64,000 nucleotides of DNA from an uncultured Clostridia bacterium (GTDB taxonomy: Bacteria > Bacillota > Clostridia > Oscillospirales > Acutalibacteraceae). A program made the translations under genes and the position numbers. Each line of letters starts with the position of its first letter. The stretch's first letter is position 1. Shown one piece after another: positions 1 to 9,263 of the stretch. The stretch is taken from positions 19,168 through 83,167 of the forward strand of contig CALCYI010000057.1 of NCBI GenBank assembly GCA_937907605.1, given 5' to 3'. The notes beneath the pieces were generated by a model. It ran no database searches and was not told the origin of the DNA. It was given only the letters and a program-made list of their open reading frames with translations.

Positions 1-1200
1 GATATGGACGTTGTTTTCCGTTCCCACGGCATACTCCCGTTCCAGAACAGCTGGATAGGCGAATGTATTGAAAGAGGACAGACGGTTACTACCGAGATGG
101 AGGTTTTCTTTGAGTACTGCCCCTGCAAAATTTTTGCAATAACCGGCTCAAACGGAAAGACTACAACGACAACCCTTATTTCAAAAATGCTTGAAGCCGA
201 GGGGAACAGAGTATTCCTCGGCGGTAATATCGGCAAGGCGCTTATGCCCGCTCTTGACGTGATAACTGAGCAGGATATAGCCGTAGTTGAGCTTTCATCC
301 TTCCAGCTTGTTACGATGAATGACCTTGTAAATAAGCCCGACGTTGCCGTAGTTACTAATATTGAGAGCACACACCTTGACCACCACTCCTCGCTTGACG
401 AGTACGTTGATTCAAAGCGCAACGTTCTGCGCTATCAGAATTCCTCACAGCGCACCGTGCTCAATGCGGACTGGGATTATACGATAGGCGGCAAGGTGCG
501 CGATATGCGAAAGGACGTTAAGGGCAGGCTTTATCAGTTTTCGATTAAACACCCCGTTGAAAACGGCGCATATATGGACGTTGATACGGGCGATATTTAC
601 TTTGCCGAAAGCGGCGTAAAAACGCTTATTATGAATAAAGCGGATATCATTATCCCCGGCGACCATAATATAGAGAATTACTGTACCGCAATATCGGCGG
701 TATGGGATTACGTAAAGCCCGAAACCGTTAAGAAAATTGCGCAGTCCTTCGGCGGCGTTGAGCACAGGATTGAGTTCGTGCGCGAATTTAATGGCGTTAA
801 GTACTATAACGACTCTATTGCCACCTCGCCGTCAAGGGTTATAAGCGGACTTAAGGCGTTCGGTGAAAAGATTATCGTGTTGATGGGCGGCTCGGATAAG
901 GGCAACGATATGAGCGAAATGGTGCCGTTTATTCTTAAATACGTCAAGCTCCTTGTTTTGAACGGCGCAACGGCTAATAAGATTTACGATACGGTTATTG
1001 CCGATGAAAACTATGAAAGCAGCGGGCTTAAAATAATAAAGGTCGATACCATGCCTGAGGCACTGCTTAAGGCAAAGGAAAACGCAAAAGCAGGCGATAT
1101 AGTTTCACTCTGTCCCGCGTGTCCCGCTTTTGACCAGTACAAGACCTTTGAGTACAGGGGCAGGGAGTTTAAGAAATTAGTAAATGAATTTGAGGATTAA
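1..1200 (+). CDS. murD: UDP-N-acetylmuramoylalanine--D-glutamate ligase (MurD), 5' end outside window
   Basis: Cytoplasmic ATP-dependent ligase that adds D-glutamate to UDP-MurNAc-L-Ala in peptidoglycan synthesis. The reading frame is open from base 1 (GAT before the first ATG), so the N-terminus is cut by the window edge. The ATP loop GSNGKTT sits only about 49 residues in, whereas it lies near residue 110 in full MurD, so roughly 60 residues are missing. Further Mur-ligase signatures are VELSSFQL, THLDHH, YNDSIATSP, MGGSDKGND and the C-terminal CPACPAFDQY. The next gene starts 3 bases after the stop, so murD appears to head or sit inside an operon with two M42 peptidases. The first ATG at base 4 is not a believable start. 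Confidence 0.95.
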   Translation, partial: DMDVVFRSHGILPFQNSWIGECIERGQTVTTEMEVFFEYCPCKIFAITGSNGKTTTTTLISKMLEAEGNRVFLGGNIGKALMPALDVITEQDIAVVELSSFQLVTMNDLVNKPDVAVVTNIESTHLDHHSSLDEYVDSKRNVLRYQNSSQRTVLNADWDYTIGGKVRDMRKDVKGRLYQFSIKHPVENGAYMDVDTGDIYFAESGVKTLIMNKADIIIPGDHNIENYCTAISAVWDYVKPETVKKIAQSFGGVEHRIEFVREFNGVKYYNDSIATSPSRVISGLKAFGEKIIVLMGGSDKGNDMSEMVPFILKYVKLLVLNGATANKIYDTVIADENYESSGLKIIKVDTMPEALLKAKENAKAGDIVSLCPACPAFDQYKTFEYRGREFKKLVNEFED

Positions 1201-1203
1201 TAT

Positions 1204-2232
1204 ATGAACACTAAGGAATTGTTAAAAAAGCTTACCTCAGCCGTCGGAGTAAGCGGCGCTGAGGAAAACGTGGCTGACGTATTAAAGGAAATACTTAAGG
1301 AATACGGAAAAGTAAGCGTTGATATGATGAATAACGTTTACTGTACCTTCGGCGGGGGATACCATTTCCTGCTTGACGCCCATATTGACGAAATCGGTTT
1401 TATCGTTAAGGCGATTACCGACGGCGGCTTTATCAAGGTGTCAAACGTCGGTGGAATAGACAGGCGAATGGTGCTAGCAAGCGAGGTTTCCGTATGGGGA
1501 ACGAAGCAGGGTGTTAAGGAGCTTAGAGGCGTTTTTTCAACCCTTCCGCCCCATCTTCAAAAGGACGATGAGAAGAACGCGCCCGAGCTTGACGATATTG
1601 CCATTGATATAGGTATGAGTAAGGAAGAAGCCGAGAAGTATATCTCCCTCGGCGACAGAGTAACCTTTAAGCGCAATTTTACCGAGCTTCTTGGTACTCA
1701 GGTTTCGTCCTCAGTCCTTGACGACAGGAGCGGCGTTGCGGCGATTATTTTAGCGCTTGAAATGCTTAAGGACGTACCTGCAAAGGTTACCGCGCTGTTT
1801 TCGTCTCAGGAGGAGGTTGGAACAAGAGGGGCAAAAGTTGGACCATATGCAAAAAATGTGGACGAAGCTATTGCCATTGACGTTTCCTTCGGATATACTC
1901 CTTTATGTAAAAAGAGCGATTGCGGCGAAATCGGTAAGGGCGCTATGATAGGCTTCTCGCCGATTTTAGACCGTGGAATGAGCGAAAAGCTCATCGCTGT
2001 TGCTAAAAAATATGGCATACCTTATCAGAGCGAGGTTATGGGCGGAGGTCATACGGGTACGAACGCTGACGTCATATCTATTTCCGAAAGCGGAATTAGG
2101 ACTGCGCTCGTTTCAATTCCCGAAAAATATATGCACTCTCCCGTAGAGGTAGTGGATACGAACGACGTAGAGAGCGTAGCAAGGCTGCTTGCCGCTTATA
2201 TCAAGGAAAGGGCGGGTGAGATAAATGCTTAA
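1204..2232 (+). CDS. M42 family glutamyl-aminopeptidase-like metallopeptidase (first of two)
   Basis: Putative di-metal cytosolic aminopeptidase of the M42/FrvX family, 342 residues, a normal length. Family signatures in order: metal ligands in DAHIDEIGF, the bridging-Asp region VLDDRSG, the catalytic glutamate pair in SSQEEVGTRG, then GGGHTGTNAD and YMHSPVE near the end, where the last histidine ligand is expected. M42 enzymes form large self-compartmentalising complexes that trim short peptides; that role here is inferred. It begins 3 bases after murD and overlaps a second M42 gene by 8 bases. Tandem M42 genes suggest peptidases of different specificity or mixed complexes. Confidence 0.92.
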   Translation: MNTKELLKKLTSAVGVSGAEENVADVLKEILKEYGKVSVDMMNNVYCTFGGGYHFLLDAHIDEIGFIVKAITDGGFIKVSNVGGIDRRMVLASEVSVWGTKQGVKELRGVFSTLPPHLQKDDEKNAPELDDIAIDIGMSKEEAEKYISLGDRVTFKRNFTELLGTQVSSSVLDDRSGVAAIILALEMLKDVPAKVTALFSSQEEVGTRGAKVGPYAKNVDEAIAIDVSFGYTPLCKKSDCGEIGKGAMIGFSPILDRGMSEKLIAVAKKYGIPYQSEVMGGGHTGTNADVISISESGIRTALVSIPEKYMHSPVEVVDTNDVESVARLLAAYIKERAGEINA

Positions 2233-3229
2233 AAAGTTATGCCTTTTAAACGGAACCTCGGGCGATGAAAAGAGAGTCCGCGAATTTATAATTAACGAAA
2301 TTAAGGATTATTGCGAATACAGGGTTGACCCGCTCGGCTCAATAATCGCGTTTAAAAAGGGCGCAAAAACGCCCGCAAAAAAGGTCTGCTTTAACGCACA
2401 TATGGACGAGGTCGGCTTTATTGTAACCGGTATAACCGACGAGGGTTATCTTCGCTTTTCAGAGGTCGGCGGCTTTGATCCAAGGGTGTACCTTGACAGA
2501 GTCGTAACGGTCGGCGAGGGCGTTAAGGGCGTTATTGCCGATAAGGCTTACCACCTGCTTGACGAGGAGGAGCGTAAAAAGTGTCCGAGTGCCGATAAGC
2601 TTCTTATCGATATCGGCGCTACCTCAAAGGAGGAGGCTGAAAAGCATATCAGCCTCGGCGACTTCGTATATTTTGACTCGGATTATAATGAGTTCGGCGA
2701 CGGCTTTCTTAAGGCTAAGGCGCTCGATGACAGAATCGGCTGTATGCTTCTCATAGAGCTTATTAAAAGCGAGCTTGAGTACGATACCTATTTCTGCTTT
2801 AACGTACAGGAGGAGGTCGGCTTAAGGGGTGCTAAGTGTACCTCTTTTGCCGTACAGGCTGATGTTTCGGTTATACTTGAAGCTACCACCGCCGCTGATT
2901 TCGACGGCGTATCGGGCGCTGAAAGAGTATGTGTTCTTGGCGATGGCGCAGTAATATCTTTCATGGACAAAAGGACAATTTACGATAAAGAGCTTTACAA
3001 TCTCGGCATGAGCGTTGCAAAGGAAAACGGCATACCTGCTCAGACAAAAACCGCCGTCAAGGGCGGTAACGACGCGGGCGCTGTACAGACGAGCGGCGCA
3101 GGTTCAAGAGTTATGGCGATTTCAACCCCGAGCCGTTACATTCATTCAGGCGCTTCGGTGGTTAAGCTCTCGGATATTGAAAACGAAAGAAAGCTTATAA
3201 AGGAGCTTCTTAAGGTTATTTATGATTGA
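2225..3229 (+). CDS. M42 family metallopeptidase (second of two)
   Basis: 334-residue paralogue of the preceding gene. It keeps the same motif order: NAHMDEVGF, KALDDRIGC, NVQEEVGLRGA and RYIHSGASV. Between the catalytic-Glu motif and the C-terminus it has EATTAAD where the first paralogue has DVSFGY, so the metal or substrate surroundings differ. It overlaps its neighbours on both sides by 8 bases, indicating translational coupling. Likely a cytosolic aminopeptidase; substrate unknown. Confidence 0.92.
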   Translation: MLKKLCLLNGTSGDEKRVREFIINEIKDYCEYRVDPLGSIIAFKKGAKTPAKKVCFNAHMDEVGFIVTGITDEGYLRFSEVGGFDPRVYLDRVVTVGEGVKGVIADKAYHLLDEEERKKCPSADKLLIDIGATSKEEAEKHISLGDFVYFDSDYNEFGDGFLKAKALDDRIGCMLLIELIKSELEYDTYFCFNVQEEVGLRGAKCTSFAVQADVSVILEATTAADFDGVSGAERVCVLGDGAVISFMDKRTIYDKELYNLGMSVAKENGIPAQTKTAVKGGNDAGAVQTSGAGSRVMAISTPSRYIHSGASVVKLSDIENERKLIKELLKVIYD

Positions 3230-3944
3230 AAAGATTGAAAGCATTAATCAGCTTGAGGGGTGGACGAAGCGCGATATATTCTCGGTAAGAATTTTATCGC
3301 TCCTCAATTCCTACGGTACTAAATACCAGTTCTGTACCTTTTACCGCCAGATTACCGACGGTAAGATTACGGCGCTTTTAAGCAGGCTTGACGGTAATTT
3401 TACGCTGAGTCTTGAAAGCGGCTTTGACGGAGAGGAGCTCGTGCATTTCTTCTGCGTTACGGGATATACGAGTATCCTCACAAGCGATGAATTTGAGCTC
3501 TCAGACCGTTTTGAACAGGGCGCTGTTATGCTCTGTACGTCAAAGCGCGATATTGCGCTTCCCGCAGGGTGCGAGCTTGACGAGTACCCCAAGCTGATGG
3601 ATTTATATAATTTCATAGATTATAACGAGCAGGATTTTAAGGCTTGGTATGTTGATATAAGCCACAGAGTACGCCACGGTACCGCAAAAGCGTATGCTCT
3701 GAAGCTTGACGGCGAGATTATCTCCTCGGGCGTGCTCTCCTCAATCTGCGACGGCTTGGCAATCCTTACCGCCGTAAGAACTGGCGATAGCTTCAGGAAA
3801 ATGGGCTACGGCTCCGCGCTCGTAAGCGCAATCTGCGCTGATGTAAGCAAGGGTGTATATATTATGCGCGATGAAAACCTCAACGAGAGCTTTTACAAAA
3901 AGCTTGGCTTTGAAAATATCGGAAAATGGAGAATGTTCAGATGA
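3222..3944 (+). CDS. GNAT family N-acetyltransferase
   Basis: 240 residues. The C-terminal half carries a GNAT fold signature: the acetyl-CoA pyrophosphate loop RKMGYGSAL around residue 188, followed by a strand and the typical end NESFYKKLGFENIG. The N-terminal 90 residues are not recognised and resemble the extra domain of two-part GNAT proteins. It overlaps the upstream M42 gene by 8 bases and the downstream PLP-enzyme gene by 4 (ATGA). The acceptor substrate cannot be told from sequence; acetylation of an amino acid, peptide or protein is plausible. Confidence 0.85.
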   Translation: MIEKIESINQLEGWTKRDIFSVRILSLLNSYGTKYQFCTFYRQITDGKITALLSRLDGNFTLSLESGFDGEELVHFFCVTGYTSILTSDEFELSDRFEQGAVMLCTSKRDIALPAGCELDEYPKLMDLYNFIDYNEQDFKAWYVDISHRVRHGTAKAYALKLDGEIISSGVLSSICDGLAILTAVRTGDSFRKMGYGSALVSAICADVSKGVYIMRDENLNESFYKKLGFENIGKWRMFR

Positions 3945-5212
3945 TACCGTTTTTTCATATTGACGAAAGAATTGAAAAGGCATCCGACGAAGCATTAAAA
4001 AAATGCAAAAGTCAGTTTGACCTCATAGACGAGATTACGGAATATAATCAGCTTAAGGTGCAAAAAGCCTTTATTAAGCACAGTATTTCGGAAACGCATT
4101 TTATAAGCTCAACGGGCTACGGCTACGGCGACAGAGGACGTGAAACGCTCGATAAGGTCTGGGCGGACATTTTCTGTGCCGAGGACGCAATCGTGAGGCA
4201 TAACTTTGTCTGCGGTACTCATACTCTGACGACGGCGCTTTTCGGCGTTCTCCGTCCGGGCGATACTATGCTCTGTATTACGGGCACTCCTTATGATACA
4301 ATCCACGGCGTAATCGGTATTACGGGCGAGGGCATGGGCTCTCTTAAGGATTTCGGCATTAATTACGCCGAGGTTGCGCTTAAGGACGAAAAGCCCGATA
4401 TGGAAGCAATATATAACGCGGTAAACGACTATACAACAATGGTTTATATTCAGCGCAGCCGCGGCTATGAGCTCCGCCCGTCGCTTACGGTTGGCGAAAT
4501 TGAAGAACTCGTGAAGCTCGTAAAGTCGAAAAATCCAAACGTAATCGTTATGGTCGATAACTGCTACGGCGAATTCGTTGAAAAGCGGGAACCGATTGAG
4601 GCGGGAGCCGATTTGATTGCAGGCTCAATGATTAAAAACGCGGGCGGCGGAATTGCAAGAACGGGCGGCTACATAGCGGGCAGGGCGGATTTGGTTGAAA
4701 AATGCGCATACCGCCTCACGACCCCCGGGCTCGGTAAGGAGGTCGGCGCAACGCTCGGTATGAACAGGGAGCTTTATATGGGCTTATTCTATGCGCCGCA
4801 TACCGTCGGTGAAGCTCTCAAAAGCGCCGTATATATTTCCGCGCTTTTCGAGGGCTTCGGGTACGATACAACTCCGCGTTATGATGCGAAGAGGGGCGAT
4901 ATCGTTCAGTCACTCGGACTTGAAAATGAGGAAAGCCTTGTCGCCTTCTGTCAGGGAATACAGAGCGGAAGCCCGATTGACAGCTTCTTAACCCCTGAAC
5001 CGTGGGATATGCCCGGATATGACAGCAAGGTCGTTATGGCGGCTGGTGCGTTTACGCTCGGCTCGTCGATTGAGCTTTCTGCTGACGCGCCTATTAGGGA
5101 GCCGTTTTACGCCTGGATTCAGGGCGGACTGAACTTTCACTCCGCAAAAATCTGCGCGCTACTTGCGGCACAACAGATGCATGATAAAAACTTACTAAAG
5201 GGAATTGACTGA
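3941..5212 (+). CDS. YnbB-type PLP enzyme (methionine gamma-lyase-like, 'aluminium resistance' family)
   Basis: Fold-type I PLP-dependent protein of the Met_gamma_lyase/aluminium-resistance family (B. subtilis YnbB), about 423 residues. Family signatures are STGYGYGDRGRE near the N-terminus, FVCGTHT, and the probable PLP lysine in GSMIKNAGGG near residue 233. The start at 3941 is preferred over an in-frame ATG at 3926, because GGAGAA lies 7 bases upstream of 3941 and the ATGA overlap with the GNAT stop is typical of coupling. A DUF2461 gene follows with a 1-base overlap. The true reaction of this family is not established; a cystathionine or methionine lyase role is only suggested by homology. 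Confidence 0.88.
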   Translation: MIPFFHIDERIEKASDEALKKCKSQFDLIDEITEYNQLKVQKAFIKHSISETHFISSTGYGYGDRGRETLDKVWADIFCAEDAIVRHNFVCGTHTLTTALFGVLRPGDTMLCITGTPYDTIHGVIGITGEGMGSLKDFGINYAEVALKDEKPDMEAIYNAVNDYTTMVYIQRSRGYELRPSLTVGEIEELVKLVKSKNPNVIVMVDNCYGEFVEKREPIEAGADLIAGSMIKNAGGGIARTGGYIAGRADLVEKCAYRLTTPGLGKEVGATLGMNRELYMGLFYAPHTVGEALKSAVYISALFEGFGYDTTPRYDAKRGDIVQSLGLENEESLVAFCQGIQSGSPIDSFLTPEPWDMPGYDSKVVMAAGAFTLGSSIELSADAPIREPFYAWIQGGLNFHSAKICALLAAQQMHDKNLLKGID

Positions 5213-5922
5213 TGGAATATAACTATAAGGGGATAACGCCTGAAAGCATTGAACTGCTTTGCCTTAACAGGTTCAACGATTCAAAGCCGTTTTATGAGGA
5301 GCATAAGGAGGAGCTTAAGGAGGGTATAACTGTCCCGATGCGCCAGATGGTGCTTGACCTCTCAGATTTGCTCTATGATATAGACGATAAAATGTATCTT
5401 GACCCCGTTCGCGCAGTGTCGAGAATTCACCGCGATACGAGGGGTAACCGTTCAAAGATAAAATACCGCGAGAATATGTGGACTTTCTTCAGACGTTACA
5501 AGAAGGAATATCCGCAGGCGCCGTTTTATTACTTTGAGTTTTATCCTAATCGTTTTGGCTACGGGCTTGTGTTCTGGCTCTGGAGACCTACTAATTTTCA
5601 GGTTGTACACGAGATGATTATGGAAAACCCGAAGCGCTTTATCGACGCGGTTAATGCGTGCGCAGAGGCGGGCTTTAGCTTTTCTTGTACGCAGTATTAT
5701 AAAACCGACAGGTTCCCCGACGCACCCGAGGTGCTTAAGCCGTTTTTAGCGGCGAAAAATATGGCGTTTTCATATGACTGTTACGATATGGACAGGCTTA
5801 ACAGCCCCGCGCTTATTGACGAAATGCGGCTTGCTTTTGATATAGCAAGACCTATGTACGACTTCTTTATTGAAGCGCACGAAAGAATGATGCAAGAAGG
5901 ACTTATTAAACCGGAGGACTAA
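5212..5922 (+). CDS. DUF2461 family protein
   Basis: 236 residues matching the DUF2461 family: FNDSKPFYEEHKE near the N-terminus, SRIHRDTRGNRSK, and PFYYFEFYPNRFGYG with a GLVFWLWRP stretch. No signal peptide or membrane segment is seen, so it is probably cytosolic. The start ATG overlaps the stop of the YnbB-type gene (TGATG), and addB begins 2 bases after its stop behind GGAGG, so it is in the same transcript. No biochemical role is known for the family, and none is inferred here. Confidence 0.85.
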   Translation: MEYNYKGITPESIELLCLNRFNDSKPFYEEHKEELKEGITVPMRQMVLDLSDLLYDIDDKMYLDPVRAVSRIHRDTRGNRSKIKYRENMWTFFRRYKKEYPQAPFYYFEFYPNRFGYGLVFWLWRPTNFQVVHEMIMENPKRFIDAVNACAEAGFSFSCTQYYKTDRFPDAPEVLKPFLAAKNMAFSYDCYDMDRLNSPALIDEMRLAFDIARPMYDFFIEAHERMMQEGLIKPED

Positions 5923-5924
5923 TT

Positions 5925-8900
5925 ATGCTCCAGCTTATTTTAGGCAGAGGCGGAAGCGGCAAAACCGAATATGTTTTCACCTCAATTAAAAAGCTGATTG
6001 ACGGCGGAGAAAAGAATATACTGCTCATTACCCCTGAGCAGTTTTCTTTCATTGCGGAAAGAAGGCTACTTGAGGATTTGGGCGAGAGCAGAGTTAACGC
6101 GGTTTCTAATATGTCCTTTTCCCGTCTTGCCGACGAGGTAAGGGGCACATATGGCGGCGAAGCGCTGCCCGTTCTCTCAAAGGGCGCTAAGGCGGTAATG
6201 ATGAAGAAGGCTATCGAAACCGTGTCCGACAGCCTTACGCTTTTTAAACATAATATCACCTCTATTTCATTTATCAATTCTTTTATAAGAATATATGACG
6301 AAATGAAGTCCTGCCGTGTAAGCGTGGATGATATTTTAAGCGTAGCAGATAGCTCGGACAGGGAGGTACTGAGGTGTAAGCTTTGCGATATTGCTTCGAT
6401 TATCGGCGCGTACGACGCGCTTATTAAAGGCGAATACCTCGACTCCGCAGACGAGCTTACAAGGCTCTACGAAAAGCTGCTTACGCTCGATTATTTTAAG
6501 GACAGATACGTGTTTATTGACGGCTTTTCAGGCTTTGTAGCGCAGGAATACAAAGTCCTTGAGGTTATACTTAAACAGGCAAAATGCGTTTATATGACGC
6601 TTTGTACCGATACTTATAAGAGCGGTAATGAATTTGATTTGTTTTCATACGTAAACCGCAATATCGGTATCCTTGAGGACGTGCTTGAAAAAGCTCATCT
6701 TAAAATGGCTGAGCCCATCTTCCTGTCGGCAGGAAAGCGTTTTAAAACAGATGATTTGAAGGCGCTTGAAAACGGTGTGTTTAGAAATATTAAAGCTCCT
6801 GTTGATTATAAACCCGAGCATATTAAGCTCTATAAAGCGGCGGATATATCCGACGAGTGCGATAATATAGCCCTTGAAATATCAAAGCTTCTGCGCAACG
6901 GTTATGGCGCTTCGGATATTGCCGTTATCGTTAGGGATTTGAATAAATATGAAAGACAGCTTGCGTTTTCATTTTCAAAGTTCAATATTCCGTTTTTCGA
7001 CGATGAAAGGCAGAGTATAACCTCACAGCCGCTTATAATGCTCGTTGGCTTTTTACTTAGGATATTCATTTATTCCTATCGCACTGAGGACATACTCTCC
7101 CTGCTTAAAACGGGGCTCACAGGGCTGGGATATGACGATATATCTTCGCTTGAAAATTACGTTTACCTCTGGAGTATAAACGGCTCAAGGTGGAAAAATG
7201 ATTTTACCGAAAGCACCAAGGGCTTCGTAGAAAGAATTACCGATAACGACAAAAAGAGAATAGAAAGCGTAAACGCTTCGCGCAAATACATAATCGACAA
7301 GCTTACGTCCTTTGCAAGAAAGGTTAAGGGTAAAAACGCAAAGGAGATTTCAAAGGCGGTTTACTATTCGCTTATTGATTTTTCCTGTGATGAAAAATTA
7401 AAGCAGCTCGCTCTTGACCTTGATAAGAGCGGCAAATCAGCGCTTGCCGAGGAGCAGGGTAGAATCTGGGATATGCTTATGGATATCCTTGATAGAATCG
7501 CGCTTGTCGGCGGTGACGCGCCAATAAGCCTAAGGGAATACTATAAGCTTTTCAGCCTTATGATTACGAACGAGGATTTAGGCAGCGTACCAATCGGGCT
7601 CGATAACGTTCAGGTCGGTTCAGCCGACAGAATGAGGTGCAACAACCCGCGTGCAGTATTTATTGCGGGCGCTAACGAGGGCGAATTTCCGCAGAGCGTA
7701 ACCTCCTCGGGACTCCTGTCCGAAAGCGACAGAGCGGAGCTAATCAATAACGATTTTAAGCTCTATTCCTACGGCGAAACCCTAAATGCGCAGGAAAAAT
7801 ACTTTGCCTATATGGCTATGTGCGCGCCGAGGGAGAAACTCTATGTGTCGTATACCAATACCGACGGCGAGTCGGTAATCATTAGGGAAATAACGGAGCT
7901 TTTCCCGAATATCGAAACTGAGCGCAATTCCTCTGAATTAAACCTTGATAAGCTTGAGAGCAGGGACGGCGCGTTTGAACTTCTTGCCTCAAACTATTCG
8001 AATAACAGCGTTTTCATAAGCTCGCTTAAAAGTTACTTTGAGGGCGAGGAGGATTACTCCTCAAGGCTCAGGGCGATTAATGCACTCTATGAAAACGCTG
8101 AGGCTCGCCTAAGCGATAAGGAGCTTGCTAAGTCCCTTTTCGGTAAAAATATGTACCTTTCAGCCTCAAGAATTGAGGACTACTATAATTGTTCGTTCAG
8201 ATATTTTTGCAAGTTCGGACTCGGCGCAAGACCGAGGACAAAGGCTCAGCTTGACCCTATGCAGACGGGTACGGTAATCCATTTCGTACTTGAACAGCTT
8301 ATTAAGGATAAGGGAAAGGCGGGGCTTCTTAAGCTTAGCAGAGGCGAGGTAAGGCTCCTCGTTAACTCGTACCTTAAGGATTACCTTGAAAACCGAATGG
8401 GCGATTTTGAACAGTTTACGCCGAGGTTTAAGTACCAGTTTATGCGCCTTTCAAAAATGCTCGTCTCCGTCGTTGAAAGACTGATTGAGGAGTTTTCTCA
8501 GTCGGATTTCGAGCCCTGCGCTTTTGAGCTTAAAATCGGAAGCGGCGAAAGCGAAGGCGAGGTTAAATCAAAGGTATTCAGCCTTGAAAACGGCGGCACT
8601 ATTGAGATAAACGGCGCGGTTGACCGTGTCGATAGTTTCGAAGATAACGGTAAGAAATATATAAGAGTAGTCGATTACAAGTCGGGTAATAAGGCTTTTG
8701 CGCTTTCCGATATTCTTTACGGGCTGAATCTTCAGATGTTTATTTATCTTTTCACCCTGAGCGAAAGCGACAGCGACTATGCGGGTATTTCGGGCGGCGT
8801 GCTCTATATGCACTCTGCAAGAAATATGCTCTCCCTTGACAGAAACAGCGAGCCTGAAAAGCAGCTTAAATCAAAGGAGAACGCGCTTTTCAAAATGAAG

Positions 8901-9263
8901 GGAATTATCCTCAACGACTCAGAAAACGAGCTTGCAAAGCACATGGAGCGCGATTTAAAGGGTAAATATATCCCTGCAAAATATTCCGTGCGTGAGGACG
9001 AGGTTACGGGAAATATCGCTACTCTTGCCGAGCTTGGTTATATTGCAAGACGGGTAGACAAGCTTGTAATTAATATGGGTAATTCGCTTCAAAACGGCGA
9101 GATTGCCCAGAATCCCGTAAACGGCAAAAGCCACGATAAAACCTGCGATTTCTGCGACTACCGCGCAGTATGCCTTAATAAAAAGGAAATCGTAAAGAAT
9201 GAGCTTGAGGAAATAAGCTTTGACGAGGCTATGTATATGTTAAAGGAGGATTGCGATGCGTGA
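5925..9263 (+). CDS. addB: ATP-dependent helicase/nuclease subunit AddB
   Basis: 1112 residues, normal for AddB. With AddA it forms the RecBCD-equivalent that processes double-strand breaks up to a Chi site and feeds RecA. Visible: Walker A GRGGSGKT at residues 7-14, the RecB-type nuclease motif VVDYKSGNK near residue 917, and four iron-sulphur cysteines in the AddB pattern, one in YYNCSFRYF near 754 and the trio CDFCDYRAVC near 1075. All expected features are intact, so it should be active. GGAGG precedes the ATG, and the 3' end overlaps addA by 8 bases. Confidence 0.97.
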   Translation: MLQLILGRGGSGKTEYVFTSIKKLIDGGEKNILLITPEQFSFIAERRLLEDLGESRVNAVSNMSFSRLADEVRGTYGGEALPVLSKGAKAVMMKKAIETVSDSLTLFKHNITSISFINSFIRIYDEMKSCRVSVDDILSVADSSDREVLRCKLCDIASIIGAYDALIKGEYLDSADELTRLYEKLLTLDYFKDRYVFIDGFSGFVAQEYKVLEVILKQAKCVYMTLCTDTYKSGNEFDLFSYVNRNIGILEDVLEKAHLKMAEPIFLSAGKRFKTDDLKALENGVFRNIKAPVDYKPEHIKLYKAADISDECDNIALEISKLLRNGYGASDIAVIVRDLNKYERQLAFSFSKFNIPFFDDERQSITSQPLIMLVGFLLRIFIYSYRTEDILSLLKTGLTGLGYDDISSLENYVYLWSINGSRWKNDFTESTKGFVERITDNDKKRIESVNASRKYIIDKLTSFARKVKGKNAKEISKAVYYSLIDFSCDEKLKQLALDLDKSGKSALAEEQGRIWDMLMDILDRIALVGGDAPISLREYYKLFSLMITNEDLGSVPIGLDNVQVGSADRMRCNNPRAVFIAGANEGEFPQSVTSSGLLSESDRAELINNDFKLYSYGETLNAQEKYFAYMAMCAPREKLYVSYTNTDGESVIIREITELFPNIETERNSSELNLDKLESRDGAFELLASNYSNNSVFISSLKSYFEGEEDYSSRLRAINALYENAEARLSDKELAKSLFGKNMYLSASRIEDYYNCSFRYFCKFGLGARPRTKAQLDPMQTGTVIHFVLEQLIKDKGKAGLLKLSRGEVRLLVNSYLKDYLENRMGDFEQFTPRFKYQFMRLSKMLVSVVERLIEEFSQSDFEPCAFELKIGSGESEGEVKSKVFSLENGGTIEINGAVDRVDSFEDNGKKYIRVVDYKSGNKAFALSDILYGLNLQMFIYLFTLSESDSDYAGISGGVLYMHSARNMLSLDRNSEPEKQLKSKENALFKMKGIILNDSENELAKHMERDLKGKYIPAKYSVREDEVTGNIATLAELGYIARRVDKLVINMGNSLQNGEIAQNPVNGKSHDKTCDFCDYRAVCLNKKEIVKNELEEISFDEAMYMLKEDCDA

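Noticed and set aside
445..765. Minus-strand open frame inside murD
   Set aside because: Shadow frame with no RBS or family match; the murD frame fully explains the sequence.
1..1200. Truncated murD as a pseudogene
   Set aside because: The frame is open to base 1 and the missing part equals what lies outside the window.
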